DNA of 64,000 nucleotides from Poindextera sp036272595. GTDB lineage: Bacteria; Pseudomonadota; Alphaproteobacteria; Caulobacterales; Caulobacteraceae. The stretch covers positions 1 to 64,000 of the forward strand of contig DATAYM010000002.1 in the NCBI GenBank assembly GCA_036272595.1, in the 5' to 3' direction. Below the pieces are notes generated by a model that had not been told where the DNA came from, did no database searches, and saw only the letters and a program-made list of their open reading frames with translations. Shown here one piece after another: positions 1-8,502 of this stretch. Both the position numbers and the translations under genes were made by a program. Position 1 is the stretch's first letter. Every line of letters begins with the position of its first letter.

Positions 1-879
1 ATCCGCGCCCTGCCGGCCGGAACCTGGCATGGGCAGAGCCGCTTCGACGTGCCCGGCGGCGACATGATCGAGCTGAAGGCTGCGGTGACCATCGACAACC
101 AGGCCGGCGACGTCATCGTCGATTTCGAAGGTTCGTCTGGCGCCAGCCCGCTCGGCATCAACGTGGTGATGAACTACACCCACGCCTATTCCACCTTCGC
201 CGTGCGCAGCTGCCTGAACCCGGAGCAGCCGAACAACTACGGTTCGCTGGCGCCAATCAAGGTCCGGGCGCCCAGGGGATCGATCGTCAACGCCGCCTAC
301 CCGTCGCCGCTGAACGCGCGGCACGTGGTCGGCATGTTCGTGCCGATGCCGATCCTGAAGGCGCTGCACCAGGTGATGCCCGACCGGGTGCTGGCCGAGG
401 GCTCGGGCGCGGTCTGGACGATGCAGATCCAGGGCAAGCGCGACGACGGCGAGGCCTTCACCTCGTCGATGTTCAACTATTCGGGCGGCATGGGCGGCCG
501 CGCCGGCAAGCCGGGTCCCAGCGCCACCTGCTATCCGACCGGCGTCGCCGCGGTGCCGGTGGAGATCCTGGAAGCCACCATGCCCATCGTCTTCGACCGG
601 AGGGAGTTGCGGCCCGGATCGGGCGGCGCCGGCCGTTCGCGCGGCGGCGACGGCCAAGTGATCGGATTCCACATGCGCACCGACCAGCCGTGGCTGCTCA
701 ACGCCGTGCCCAGCCGCCTCGACGACGGGCCGGAGGGCCTGGACGGCGGCGCGCCTGGGGCGGCAGGACGCTTCACGGTCAACGGCAAGCCGGTGTCGGA
801 TTCGAAAAAGATGACCATGGCGGCCGGCGACGTAGTGGTGCTGGAGACCCCCGGCGGCGGCGGCTACGGCGCGCCCTAG
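1..879 (+). CDS. Hydantoinase B/oxoprolinase family protein, C-terminal part (5' end outside window)
   Basis: The reading frame is open from the first base, so this is the last 292 residues of a larger protein, cut by the window edge and not a pseudogene. The glycine-rich end (ETPGGGGYGAP) and the internal stretch LRPGSGGAGRSRGGDG are typical of the HyuB/HydB subunit of ATP-dependent N-cyclic amide hydrolases such as N-methylhydantoinase, 5-oxoprolinase and acetone carboxylase relatives. The family normally acts with a HyuA ATPase subunit, which would lie just upstream. A cupin gene follows after 26 bp, suggesting one operon. The substrate cannot be read from the sequence; the RutA/RutB-like genes downstream would fit a cyclic amide or imide. 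Confidence 0.88.
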   Translation: MRALPAGTWHGQSRFDVPGGDMIELKAAVTIDNQAGDVIVDFEGSSGASPLGINVVMNYTHAYSTFAVRSCLNPEQPNNYGSLAPIKVRAPRGSIVNAAYPSPLNARHVVGMFVPMPILKALHQVMPDRVLAEGSGAVWTMQIQGKRDDGEAFTSSMFNYSGGMGGRAGKPGPSATCYPTGVAAVPVEILEATMPIVFDRRELRPGSGGAGRSRGGDGQVIGFHMRTDQPWLLNAVPSRLDDGPEGLDGGAPGAAGRFTVNGKPVSDSKKMTMAAGDVVVLETPGGGGYGAP

Positions 880-905
880 GCCGAGACAGCAGGCGAGGAC
901 TGACG

Positions 906-1241
906 ATGGATATCCGCGCGATCGATTGGAGCCAGACCCCCTGGGAGCCGGTGCGCGAGGGCGTCGAGCGCAAGGCCTTTTCCGGCGAGGGCGCGACGGT
1001 CTCGCTGAACCGGTTGCAGCCCGGTCACGAGCCGCGCCCGCACGACCATCCGCACGAGCAGATCGTCTACATCCTCAGCGGCCGGATCGATTTCCACATC
1101 GGCGAGACCGTCACTCGACTCGGCCCCGGCGGCCTTCTGGTGGTGCCGCCGAACGCGCGACACTGGGGCGTGGTGGTGGGCGACGAGGAGGTGCTGAACC
1201 TGGACGTGTTCACGCCGAAGCGGGCCGAATACGCGTCCTGA
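906..1241 (+). CDS. Small cupin-domain protein
   Basis: A 111-residue single-domain cupin. The first cupin motif is visible as G40, H46, H48 and E51, and the second-motif histidine is H86 in PNARHWG, so the metal site looks intact. The start is the ATG at 906, preceded by a GCGAGGAC stretch that can act as a ribosome site; the frame is open further upstream, but that would overlap hyuB. Single-domain cupins beside catabolic genes may be isomerases, dioxygenases or binding proteins, so the reaction is unknown. The position between hyuB and a VOC protein suggests a role in the same pathway. Confidence 0.82.
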   Translation: MDIRAIDWSQTPWEPVREGVERKAFSGEGATVSLNRLQPGHEPRPHDHPHEQIVYILSGRIDFHIGETVTRLGPGGLLVVPPNARHWGVVVGDEEVLNLDVFTPKRAEYAS

Positions 1242-1277
1242 AATTCGCGCGAGTTCAAATTCTTACGGAGATTTCCG

Positions 1278-1769
1278 ATGGCCTATCCGCACACGCTGAT
1301 TTTCGTCGACCTGCCCTCGGACGATCCCGCCGCGGCGGGCAAGTTCTACAATGAGGTGTTCGGCTGGCGCGACGACGACCGGCCGCTGGGGGTCTATCAC
1401 CGCATGGTGCCGGGCGGGAACTTCCTGAAATCCGACGGCGGCGAAAGCGAGATCGGCAACCTCCATCTCGGCATCTTCAAGGCCGAGAACGCCCGGCCGC
1501 ATCCGGACCCCGAGGGGGTCGCGCCGCGTGATATCAGCCGCAGCGGCCGCAAGCCGCGGGTGTGGATCCTGATCAGCGACGACGAGCCGGTCGACGCAAT
1601 CCTCGAGCGGGCCGTCGCGCGCGGCGCCAAAATCCTCTGGCGCGACCACTACTGGTCGACCTTCAACGGTTTCAATCACGCCTTCGAGGATCCCTGGGGC
1701 AATGAGATCATCCTCTGGGGCAAGGCCGGCCCCGAGCCGATGATTCCGGCCGGCTACACGTCGGAATAG
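1278..1769 (+). CDS. VOC (glyoxalase/extradiol-type) family protein
   Basis: A 163-residue protein with the N-terminal VOC strand PHTLIFVDLPSDDP and a C-terminal FEDPWGNEIILWG, the usual positions of the His and Glu metal ligands in glyoxalase/bleomycin-resistance proteins. The middle carries an insertion (about residues 75-95) rich in Arg and Pro. AGGAGATTT-like spacing (ACGGAGATTTCCG) precedes the ATG. It follows the cupin by 36 bp. Possible roles are an isomerase, an epimerase or a ring-cleavage enzyme for a product of the hydantoinase-type reaction; the sequence does not decide. Confidence 0.8.
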   Translation: MAYPHTLIFVDLPSDDPAAAGKFYNEVFGWRDDDRPLGVYHRMVPGGNFLKSDGGESEIGNLHLGIFKAENARPHPDPEGVAPRDISRSGRKPRVWILISDDEPVDAILERAVARGAKILWRDHYWSTFNGFNHAFEDPWGNEIILWGKAGPEPMIPAGYTSE

Positions 1770-1777
1770 AATTAATC

Positions 1778-1791
1778 GCAAGCCGGCTTGC
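1778..1791. promoter_or_regulatory. Perfect 14-bp palindrome, possible operator or weak terminator
   Basis: GCAAGCCGGCTTGC is a perfect palindrome 9 bp after the VOC stop codon and about 100 bp before the GntR gene. No T-run follows, so it is a poor intrinsic terminator. It may separate the hyuB-cupin-VOC unit from gntR or bind a regulator. Confidence 0.35.
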
Positions 1792-1847
1792 CTGCGGCTT
1801 AAATCGCGCTTTTAATCTCGTCTATTCTTGTTGCAATAATCTGCATA

Positions 1848-1859
1848 CTGAAATTTCAG
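1848..1859. promoter_or_regulatory. Palindrome CTGAAATTTCAG upstream of gntR, candidate operator
   Basis: A perfect 12-bp palindrome 34 bp before the GntR start codon. Its half AAATTTCAG recurs at 2770-2778 in front of the TonB-dependent receptor, the next gene on the same strand. That is the pattern expected of a local regulator binding its own promoter and that of its target, but a shared 9-mer is weak evidence alone. Confidence 0.4.
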
Positions 1860-1893
1860 AAGCAGCGACAGGTTTCGGGCGAGAGAGTGCGGC

Positions 1894-2658
1894 ATGGCTT
1901 TGGACACTGAAACGCGCCGGCGCGGCAAACGCGGTGGTTTCGATATCTATGATGCTTCCCCGATCAATCTCGCCGGCTGGGCGCCCGAACTGCAGAAGGC
2001 CAAGGTCTACGAGCAGATATTGCTCGACGTGATCCTGGGCGAGCTTCCGCCCGGTAGCCGGCTGGACGAACAGGAACTGGTCCGCCGCTATGCGGCCGGC
2101 CTGGCCGGCGTGCGCGACGCGCTCGGGCGCCTAGCCCTGGAAGGGTTGGTGGTGCGAAAACCGCGCGCCGGCACCACGGTCGCGCCGCTCGACCTGGTCG
2201 AGGTGCGCCAGGCCTTCGAGGCGCGGCGGCTGATCGAGCCGCACTGCGCGGCGCTGGCCGCCACCCACGCCACCCCGGCCGACATCGTCGCGTTGCAGAG
2301 CGCTTTCGCCGACGGCGCCGAGGCCGCCCGAAGCGGCGACTCCCGCGCCCTGGTCGGCATGGATCAGCAGTTCCACGCCGCCATCGCCAGGGCCAGCCGC
2401 AACCCGACCCTGGCCAAGATCGTCATCCCGCTGCAGCACAAGGCCGCCCGGTTCTGGGTCTATTCCATGGTCGAGGACACCGAAGCCGAGCGCGTGGCCG
2501 AGATCGCCCGCCACTTGGTGGTGGTCGACTGCATCGCCCGCCACGACGCCGAGGCCGCGCACGCCGCCATGCTCACCATTCTCGGCGTCTTCACCGACAA
2601 CGTGAAGCGCTCGGTCGCCAATGGAACCGCGACCGATCCGCATGCGCCCGCCGACTGA
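1894..2658 (+). CDS. GntR-family transcriptional regulator (FadR/FCD type)
   Basis: A 254-residue regulator. A winged helix-turn-helix covers about residues 35-100 (KVYEQILLDVILGELPPGSRLDEQELVRRY then GVRDALGRLALEGLVVRKPRAGTTV). An all-helical FCD domain follows, with conserved RRLIEPHCAALAA and MDQQFHAAIARASRNPTL, the latter holding FCD metal/ligand residues (D, H). FCD regulators usually sense a carboxylate or related catabolic intermediate and act as repressors released by ligand. It sits between the hyuB-cupin-VOC genes and the receptor/transporter/RutA-like genes, so it is the natural local regulator of both. An N-terminal extension of about 30 residues precedes the DNA-binding domain. 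Confidence 0.88.
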   Translation: MALDTETRRRGKRGGFDIYDASPINLAGWAPELQKAKVYEQILLDVILGELPPGSRLDEQELVRRYAAGLAGVRDALGRLALEGLVVRKPRAGTTVAPLDLVEVRQAFEARRLIEPHCAALAATHATPADIVALQSAFADGAEAARSGDSRALVGMDQQFHAAIARASRNPTLAKIVIPLQHKAARFWVYSMVEDTEAERVAEIARHLVVVDCIARHDAEAAHAAMLTILGVFTDNVKRSVANGTATDPHAPAD

Positions 2659-2746
2659 TGTCAGGAACCTGAGGTCCGGCAAGCGAAAAGGTCGCACGCC
2701 GGTGACGCCGCGATGGGCGCCGCGAACACGAAACTGTGCAACAGGT

Positions 2747-2773
2747 TTGCAACGCTCACATTTTGTGTAAAAT
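2747..2773 (+). promoter_or_regulatory. Possible promoter for the TonB-dependent receptor
   Basis: TTGCAA (2747-2752) and TAAAAT (2768-2773) resemble -35 and -10 elements, but the 15-bp spacing is short. The AAATTTCAG motif shared with the gntR upstream region begins inside the -10 element. The 231-bp gap between gntR and the receptor holds nothing else I can name. Confidence 0.25.
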
Positions 2774-2889
2774 TTCAGTTGGCTCGTTGACCGACTGATC
2801 AGGCTCGCGGACCGTCGCCCCAGTCCCGCGAGATCAAGAGGGGATCCGCTCTGGGCGGACACTCGCGGGGCGCAACGAGCGGGGGCCAC

Positions 2890-5379
2890 ATGTCCAAGCA
2901 CCACCTACTTCTCGCAGGCGTTTCAAGCCTGACCATGATCGCCGGCCTGGCGCACGCGCAGTCCGCCGCGCCGCCGGCTACGGCGCCCGGCGAGGTCGTC
3001 GTGACCGCCGACCGCGCCGGCCTGCTGGAACGGCGGCCGAGCAATACGGTCTTCGGCCTGAGCAAGCCGCTGACCGAGACGCCGCGGGCAGCCAGTGTGG
3101 TCAGCGCCGTGACGGTCGAGCGCTACGGCATCCAGACCGTCAACGACCTGGTGGCGGTGTCGCCGTCGACCTACACGGCCAGCTTCTACGGCATCCCCGG
3201 TTCGCTCGATATCCGCGGCAACTTCGCCGACAACTACTTCCAGGGCTTCAAGCTGATCGAGAACAAGGGGACCTACACGACCCCGCTCGGGGACGCCTCG
3301 CAGATCGACATCGTCCGCGGCCCGCCGTCACCGATCTATGGACCGGGCAAGGTCGGCGGCTTCCTGAACTTCGTGCCCAAATCGGCCGCGAGCGAGAGCC
3401 TGACCCACCCGGTCGGCGAGATCGACTTCACCTATGGCAGCTACGACCTCTACACCGTCAACGGCCAGGTCGGCGCGCCGGCCAAGTTCGGCGTCGCCGA
3501 GGGCGGGGTTTACGCCTACGGCGAGTACAGCAACGGCGGCAGCTTCTACGAAGGCATCCACCCCGAACACGAACTGGCCGAGGTTTCGGTCGATTTCAGC
3601 ACGCCCAGCCAGTGGACGTTCACGGCCGACGGCCTGATCTACGGCTCCAGCGGCGACATCCAGACGCCGGGCTGGAACCGCCTGACCCAGGCCCTGGTCG
3701 ACAACGGGACCTACATCACCGGCCACAACACCACGTTGATGAATACGCCAGGGGTTCCCTACCTGACGCCGGCGCAGACCGTTCCGTCGAGCGCGGTGAT
3801 CGCGTTCGGCGCTTATCCGAACATCTTCACCTCGAATTTCGCATTCACCAACAGCGGCGGCGGCCTCTACTACGCCCTGCCGATCTCCGAACCGCTCGGC
3901 GACCAGCGCTTCGTGCTGAACAGCCCGGGCGCCGGGACCACCGTCAAGCTCAGCCCGCGCGACGTCGATGTCGGTCCGCTGGACTTCTCCAACACCCTGA
4001 CCGGTTCGCTGGTGATGGGTCTGTCAAAGGACTTCGCCAACGACAGCACGCTGAAGTTCCAGTTCTTCTATGACGGGTTGGAGAACAAACGCTACGTCAG
4101 CTACGGCTTCCCCGCCTGGTTCCGCGCCAATACCTACGAAGAGCGGGTGACCTACGACTTCAAGTGGGACGGCTTCGACGGCCTGGTCAAGGTCAACACC
4201 ATCGTCGGGGCCAACGACCGCTATTACCAGGGTCGCGACATGCAGAGCTTCAATAGCGGCCTGATCGCTCTCGACCGCCGCGACCTGTCCGTCGGCGCCA
4301 CGCCGACCGACACCATCTGCGATCCCTTCGCCCTGGGCATCACCGGCGACCAGGTTCCGACCAACTGCCAGGGCTGGGAAGAGGACATCCACTCGACCGA
4401 GAACGACGCCGGTATCTTCGGCACCACCGACGTGCAGATCGGCAAGTTCGATCTGATCCTCGGCGGCCGCTATGACTGGTACAATGTCGCCAGCATCGAT
4501 ACCGGCATCCTGTCCTTCGACGCGCCCGGACGGCAGTCGGCGGCGAAGGGCGACGGGACCTATTCGGTCAGCGCCAGCTACAAGCTTCCCTTTGGCCTGC
4601 TGCCCTACATCACCTATGCCCAGGCCTCGTCGCTGGAGGTGCAGCAGGCCGGCGACCTGAAGCCCGCCGATATCCTCAGCGGCGGCTGGCTCAGCCATTC
4701 CGACCTGATTGAAGGCGGCGTCAAATTCCAGCTGCTCAACAACACCATCGTCGGGTCGATCGACGGCTACCAGCAGGATCGCACCCTGCTCGCCGGCTTC
4801 AACAGCGCGGCGCTCAATACCCGCGCCACCGGCGGCGAGGTCGAGATCCGCTACCTGGCGACCAAGAACCTCAGCTTCACCCTCTCAGGCGACGTGCAGA
4901 GGACCGAGGTGCTCGGGCCCGACCACAGCACCGACTATGTCCCCGCCTATGCGGTCTGCGGCCAGAACCTGAGCTGCGAACTCAATTCCTGGGGCGGCGC
5001 CTTCCTGGTGTTCGACTTCAGCACGCTGCCGGGCCGCAGCGGCAGCTACAAGCTGTCGACCATTCCGGACGAGGTGTTCAGCTTCTACGGCAACTACATC
5101 ACCGACGAGCACGACTGGGGCAGGGCGGGGCTGACCGTTGGCGTCACCTATGTTTCATCGACCTCCGGGACGGTGCTGAACGCCATCACCTATCCGGCCT
5201 ATGAACTGGTCAACGCCTCGGTCTTCTACGAGCACGGGCCGTACGAGGTGGATCTGAATATCGATAACCTGCTCGACAGGTTCTACGTCACGCCCAATTC
5301 CGACCCCACCTATAGCAACGTGTCCGCAATTCCCGGCGTCGGGCGCGAGTGGCGCGTGACCCTGAAGCGCAGATTCTGA
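2890..5379 (+). CDS. TonB-dependent outer-membrane receptor (siderophore-receptor-like plug)
   Basis: An 829-residue TBDR. A signal peptide is visible (basic start, LLLAGVSSLTMIAGL, cleavage after AHA at about residue 23), then a TonB-box-like GEVVVTA. The plug (about residues 50-165) contains ETPRAASVVS, DIRGNFADNYFQGF and IDIVRGPPSPIYGPGKVGGFLNF. A long beta-barrel follows, ending in the aromatic-terminated VGREWRVTLKRRF expected for Bam-dependent assembly. The plug has the FhuE/FpvA-like form, but in this setting, ahead of an MFS permease and catabolic enzymes, it more likely imports the organic substrate of the pathway than iron. The inner-membrane permease follows by 65 bp. Confidence 0.9.
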   Translation: MSKHHLLLAGVSSLTMIAGLAHAQSAAPPATAPGEVVVTADRAGLLERRPSNTVFGLSKPLTETPRAASVVSAVTVERYGIQTVNDLVAVSPSTYTASFYGIPGSLDIRGNFADNYFQGFKLIENKGTYTTPLGDASQIDIVRGPPSPIYGPGKVGGFLNFVPKSAASESLTHPVGEIDFTYGSYDLYTVNGQVGAPAKFGVAEGGVYAYGEYSNGGSFYEGIHPEHELAEVSVDFSTPSQWTFTADGLIYGSSGDIQTPGWNRLTQALVDNGTYITGHNTTLMNTPGVPYLTPAQTVPSSAVIAFGAYPNIFTSNFAFTNSGGGLYYALPISEPLGDQRFVLNSPGAGTTVKLSPRDVDVGPLDFSNTLTGSLVMGLSKDFANDSTLKFQFFYDGLENKRYVSYGFPAWFRANTYEERVTYDFKWDGFDGLVKVNTIVGANDRYYQGRDMQSFNSGLIALDRRDLSVGATPTDTICDPFALGITGDQVPTNCQGWEEDIHSTENDAGIFGTTDVQIGKFDLILGGRYDWYNVASIDTGILSFDAPGRQSAAKGDGTYSVSASYKLPFGLLPYITYAQASSLEVQQAGDLKPADILSGGWLSHSDLIEGGVKFQLLNNTIVGSIDGYQQDRTLLAGFNSAALNTRATGGEVEIRYLATKNLSFTLSGDVQRTEVLGPDHSTDYVPAYAVCGQNLSCELNSWGGAFLVFDFSTLPGRSGSYKLSTIPDEVFSFYGNYITDEHDWGRAGLTVGVTYVSSTSGTVLNAITYPAYELVNASVFYEHGPYEVDLNIDNLLDRFYVTPNSDPTYSNVSAIPGVGREWRVTLKRRF

Positions 5380-5444
5380 GTTGAGTCCGCCGGCAGGCGC
5401 CGCCGAGGCGCCCGCCGGCAAGTCCTTTTGACGAAAGACGTGCG

Positions 5445-6761
5445 ATGCCGAAGATCGAATGGCGACCGTGGATCCTGGTCTCGGTGTTCAGCGCGCTGCT
5501 CTTCCTGATCACCGCGGCGACCTACAACGCGCTCGGCGTCGTGCTTCCGGCCATGGTCAAGGAGGAGGGCTGGAGCTGGACCGAGGCCGGCTTCGGCTTC
5601 ACCCTGCTGGGCGCGGCCACGGGCGGCTCCTCCTTCCTGCCGCCGATGCTGATCCGGCGCTGGGGCGTGCGCACGACGCTGCTCTGCGGCACCGCGGTGA
5701 TGGCCTCCGGCTTCTTCTGCCTTGGCGAGACCCACCGGGCGCTGGTCTATTTCGTCGGAACCACCCTTTGCGGGATCGGCTATCAGATGATGGCGCTGAT
5801 CCCGGGCACCTACATGCTGGCGGCGATGTTCAAGCACCGGGCCCTGCCGTTCGGGATCTATTTCACCTCCGCCGCCCTCGGCGGCATCGCCGGGCCGTTC
5901 ATGGTCTTCGCGATCATGGATATGACCCACGGTCAGTGGCGCGATTTCTGGATGACCCAGGCGGCCGCGGCGGTCATCGTCGGCGTCATCTGCGCGCTGC
6001 TGGTCGGCGGAACGGCGGCGCTGGAGAAGGCGTCACGGGAGACCGATCAGGAGGTCGCCGCGGAAGCCGCCGCCGAGGCCGGCCAGCCGCGTCATAGCGG
6101 CGTCTATCGCACCGTGGTCGACTGGACCACGCGCGAGGCGTTGCGCACGCCGCAGTTCTACATCCTGCTGGCCGCCTATTTCGGCCACCTCCTGATCGGC
6201 GTCACCGTGGCCTCCGTCTCTGTGGCGCACCTGACCCAGCGCGGCGTCACCGCCACCGTGGCCGGGACCATGCTGAGCATCGAGGCTCTGATGCAGACCG
6301 CCGGCCGCACCTTCGGCGGCCTGATCGGCGACCGCATCGACCCCCGCTGGCTTTTGATGGTGGCCCTCGGGGCGCTGGTCGTCGGCTCGTCGGCGCTCAG
6401 CGTCGCCAGTTCCTATCCGATGATGCTGCTCTACGCCGTCGGCAGCGGCGTCGGATTCGGCCTGACCCTGCTGACCGTAACCGTGCTGCTGCTCAACTAC
6501 TATGGCCGCAAGCATAATCTGGAGATCTTCTCCATCACCTGCCTGATCGGCGCCGTCTCGGCGCTGGGCCCGACCATCGGTGGCGGCCTGCGCGACCTGA
6601 CCGGCAGTTTCACCACAACCTTCCAGCTTTTCGCCGGGGTCATCGCGGTGATCCTGGTCGCGGTGGTCTTCATGCGGCCGCCGCACCGCGCGCCCTCGAT
6701 CGACGGGACGGGCGCGGACCAGCCTGAGCTTCCCGTCCAATTCGCCCAAGATCACGCATAA
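5445..6761 (+). CDS. MFS transporter (oxalate/formate antiporter- or MCT-like)
   Basis: A 438-residue protein with about 12 hydrophobic segments in two six-helix halves, separated by a charged central loop (about residues 190-225). Near the N-terminus, WSWTEAGFGFTLLGAATGG and RRWGVRTTLLCG form the usual MFS loop 2-3 region. The general shape resembles the OFA/monocarboxylate branch that moves organic acids across the inner membrane. It probably passes on the substrate delivered by the upstream receptor. The RutA-like gene starts 15 bp after it, consistent with one transcript. Confidence 0.85.
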   Translation: MPKIEWRPWILVSVFSALLFLITAATYNALGVVLPAMVKEEGWSWTEAGFGFTLLGAATGGSSFLPPMLIRRWGVRTTLLCGTAVMASGFFCLGETHRALVYFVGTTLCGIGYQMMALIPGTYMLAAMFKHRALPFGIYFTSAALGGIAGPFMVFAIMDMTHGQWRDFWMTQAAAAVIVGVICALLVGGTAALEKASRETDQEVAAEAAAEAGQPRHSGVYRTVVDWTTREALRTPQFYILLAAYFGHLLIGVTVASVSVAHLTQRGVTATVAGTMLSIEALMQTAGRTFGGLIGDRIDPRWLLMVALGALVVGSSALSVASSYPMMLLYAVGSGVGFGLTLLTVTVLLLNYYGRKHNLEIFSITCLIGAVSALGPTIGGGLRDLTGSFTTTFQLFAGVIAVILVAVVFMRPPHRAPSIDGTGADQPELPVQFAQDHA

Positions 6762-6775
6762 GGAGGAGCTTCGCC

Positions 6776-7834
6776 GTGGCCAAACCCCACAAACACGAAT
6801 TCGGCGTCTTCCTGCCCGTCGCCAACGGCGGCTGGATCATCTCGTCGACCACCCCGCCGCTCGACGGCCTGTGGAAGCAGAACCTGGCCGCCGCCGTCAC
6901 CGCCGACCAGGCCGGCCTGGACTTCGTCATGTCCATGGGCAAGTGGCGCGGCTTCGGCGGCGTCACCAATCACTGGGGCGTGCAGATGGAATCCCTGACC
7001 ATGATGGCCGGCATCGCCATGGCCACCAAGAACGTCAAGCTGTGGGCCACCATCCATCCGCTGCTGCAGAATCCGGCCGTCGCCGCCAAGATGATCACTA
7101 CCCTCGACCACATCAGCGGCGGCCGCGCCGGGCTGAATATCGTCGCCGGCGCCTACAAGGCCGAGTTCGACCAGATGGGCGCCTGGGACGACAGTCTCGA
7201 CCACGACGACCGCTACGCCCTGACCGAAGAATGGACCATGCTGATCAAGCGGCTGTGGAGCGAGCCCAGCGTCACCCACGAGGGCCGGTTCTTCCATTTC
7301 AAGGACTGCGAATCCAATCCCAAGCCGTTGTCGCGGCCACACCCCGACCTGATCGCCGCCGGCATGTCCGACCGTGGCTTCGACTTCGCCGTGCGCGAGG
7401 CCGACGCCTGCTTCATCGGCGGCCGCACGCCCGAGGAGCGGCGCGATTCCAGTCGTCGCGCCAAGGCGGTGGCCGAGAAATACGGCAAACCGATCAAGAC
7501 CTACGCCATGTGCACGGTGGTGTTCGCCGAGACCGACGCCAAGGCCGAGGCGCTGGTCGAGCGCTACCGGGAGGGCGTCGACATGGGCGCGGTGATCGAG
7601 ATGCTGAAGAGCTGGGGCGTGCCGCCGGAGCGGCTGGACCAGGTCTCCAAGCAGCAGGGCGCCTTCATGACCCAGACCGCGGTCGGCTCGCCGGCCACCT
7701 GCGCCGACGAGATCGAGGAGTTCCTGAATTTCTGCGAGATCGACGGGATCATGCTGATCTTCCCCGACTATGTGGAGGGCCTGAAGATGTTCGGCGCCGA
7801 CATCCTGCCGCGCCTGCGCATGGTGGCGGCATGA
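6776..7834 (+). CDS. RutA-like flavin-dependent monooxygenase (LLM class)
   Basis: A 352-residue bacterial-luciferase-fold protein that, from memory, resembles RutA, the pyrimidine monooxygenase opening the uracil ring with an FMN peroxide. Shared-looking stretches are FLPVANGGWIIS, SMGKWRGFGG (residues 52-61), ISGGRAGLNIVAG (113-125, with the Asn at 121) and the C-terminal GFxxxIxP-type region. The start is the GTG at 6776, with AAGGAGG 8 bp upstream. RutA relatives cleave C-N or C-S bonds in uracil, barbiturate, sulfones and chlorinated aromatics. The next gene overlaps by 4 bp and is RutB-like, supporting a ring-opening pathway. No flavin reductase (RutF-like) gene is visible in the window. 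Confidence 0.85.
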   Translation: MAKPHKHEFGVFLPVANGGWIISSTTPPLDGLWKQNLAAAVTADQAGLDFVMSMGKWRGFGGVTNHWGVQMESLTMMAGIAMATKNVKLWATIHPLLQNPAVAAKMITTLDHISGGRAGLNIVAGAYKAEFDQMGAWDDSLDHDDRYALTEEWTMLIKRLWSEPSVTHEGRFFHFKDCESNPKPLSRPHPDLIAAGMSDRGFDFAVREADACFIGGRTPEERRDSSRRAKAVAEKYGKPIKTYAMCTVVFAETDAKAEALVERYREGVDMGAVIEMLKSWGVPPERLDQVSKQQGAFMTQTAVGSPATCADEIEEFLNFCEIDGIMLIFPDYVEGLKMFGADILPRLRMVAA

Positions 7835-8499
7835 ACGCCACATTGACCCCGGCCGGCCCGGCCGACGCCGCTGACGGCCTGGCGGCCTGGATCGCGCCGT
7901 CGCGCACCGCCCTGGTGGTGATCGACATGCAGGTGGATTTCGCTTCGCCCGACGGCGCTCTCGGCGGCTTCGTCGATCTGAGCACGGCGCCGGCGGCGTT
8001 GGCGGCGGCGCAGTCGCTGGTCGATGGCGCCCGCGCCGCCGGCGTCGCGGTGGTCTTCGTCGGCCTCAAGACCAGCCCCGAAGCGGACTCGCCGGCCTGG
8101 AACGAACGGATGCGCCGGCGCGGCGGCGACCCGGAGCAGGACAGCGCTCTTTGCCGCGCGGGCACGACGGGCGCCGACTTCTTCGGTCCGCAGCCCCTGC
8201 CGGGCGAGTTGGTCATCGCCAAGAGGCGCTACAGCGGCTTCTTCGGCACCGGCCTGGACGCCGAGCTGCGCCGGCGCGGGCTGGACACCATCGTCGCCTG
8301 CGGCCTGACCACCGAATGCTGCGTCGATTCGACGGTGCGTGACGCCTTCCACCTCGACTACCACGTGTTCGTGGCCCGCGACGCCTGCGCGGCTTACGAG
8401 CCGGATCTGCACGAGGGAGCGTTGAAAAGCCTCGACCTCAACTGCGCCATCCTGGTCGACTCGGGCCAGGTGCTGGCGGCCTGGGCGGGGGCGGCTTGA
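7831..8499 (+). CDS. RutB-like cysteine amidohydrolase (isochorismatase fold)
   Basis: A 222-residue isochorismatase-like hydrolase with the full catalytic triad: D32 in VIDMQ, K131 in IAKRRYSGFF and C164 in TTECCVDST. The stretch KRRYSGFFGTGLDAELRRRGL is the part most like RutB, which hydrolyses ureidoacrylate peracid made by RutA. The ATG overlaps the stop of the RutA-like gene (ATGA), showing translational coupling. Its likely job is hydrolysing the linear amide or ureido product of the monooxygenase, releasing ammonia or carbamate. An N-carbamoyl-amino-acid hydrolase or nicotinamidase-like activity remains possible. Confidence 0.85.
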   Translation: MNATLTPAGPADAADGLAAWIAPSRTALVVIDMQVDFASPDGALGGFVDLSTAPAALAAAQSLVDGARAAGVAVVFVGLKTSPEADSPAWNERMRRRGGDPEQDSALCRAGTTGADFFGPQPLPGELVIAKRRYSGFFGTGLDAELRRRGLDTIVACGLTTECCVDSTVRDAFHLDYHVFVARDACAAYEPDLHEGALKSLDLNCAILVDSGQVLAAWAGAA

Positions 8500-8502
8500 G
8501 AC

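Noticed and set aside
1..879. Truncated hyuB as a pseudogene
   Set aside because: The frame is open through the first base, so the missing part is simply outside the window.
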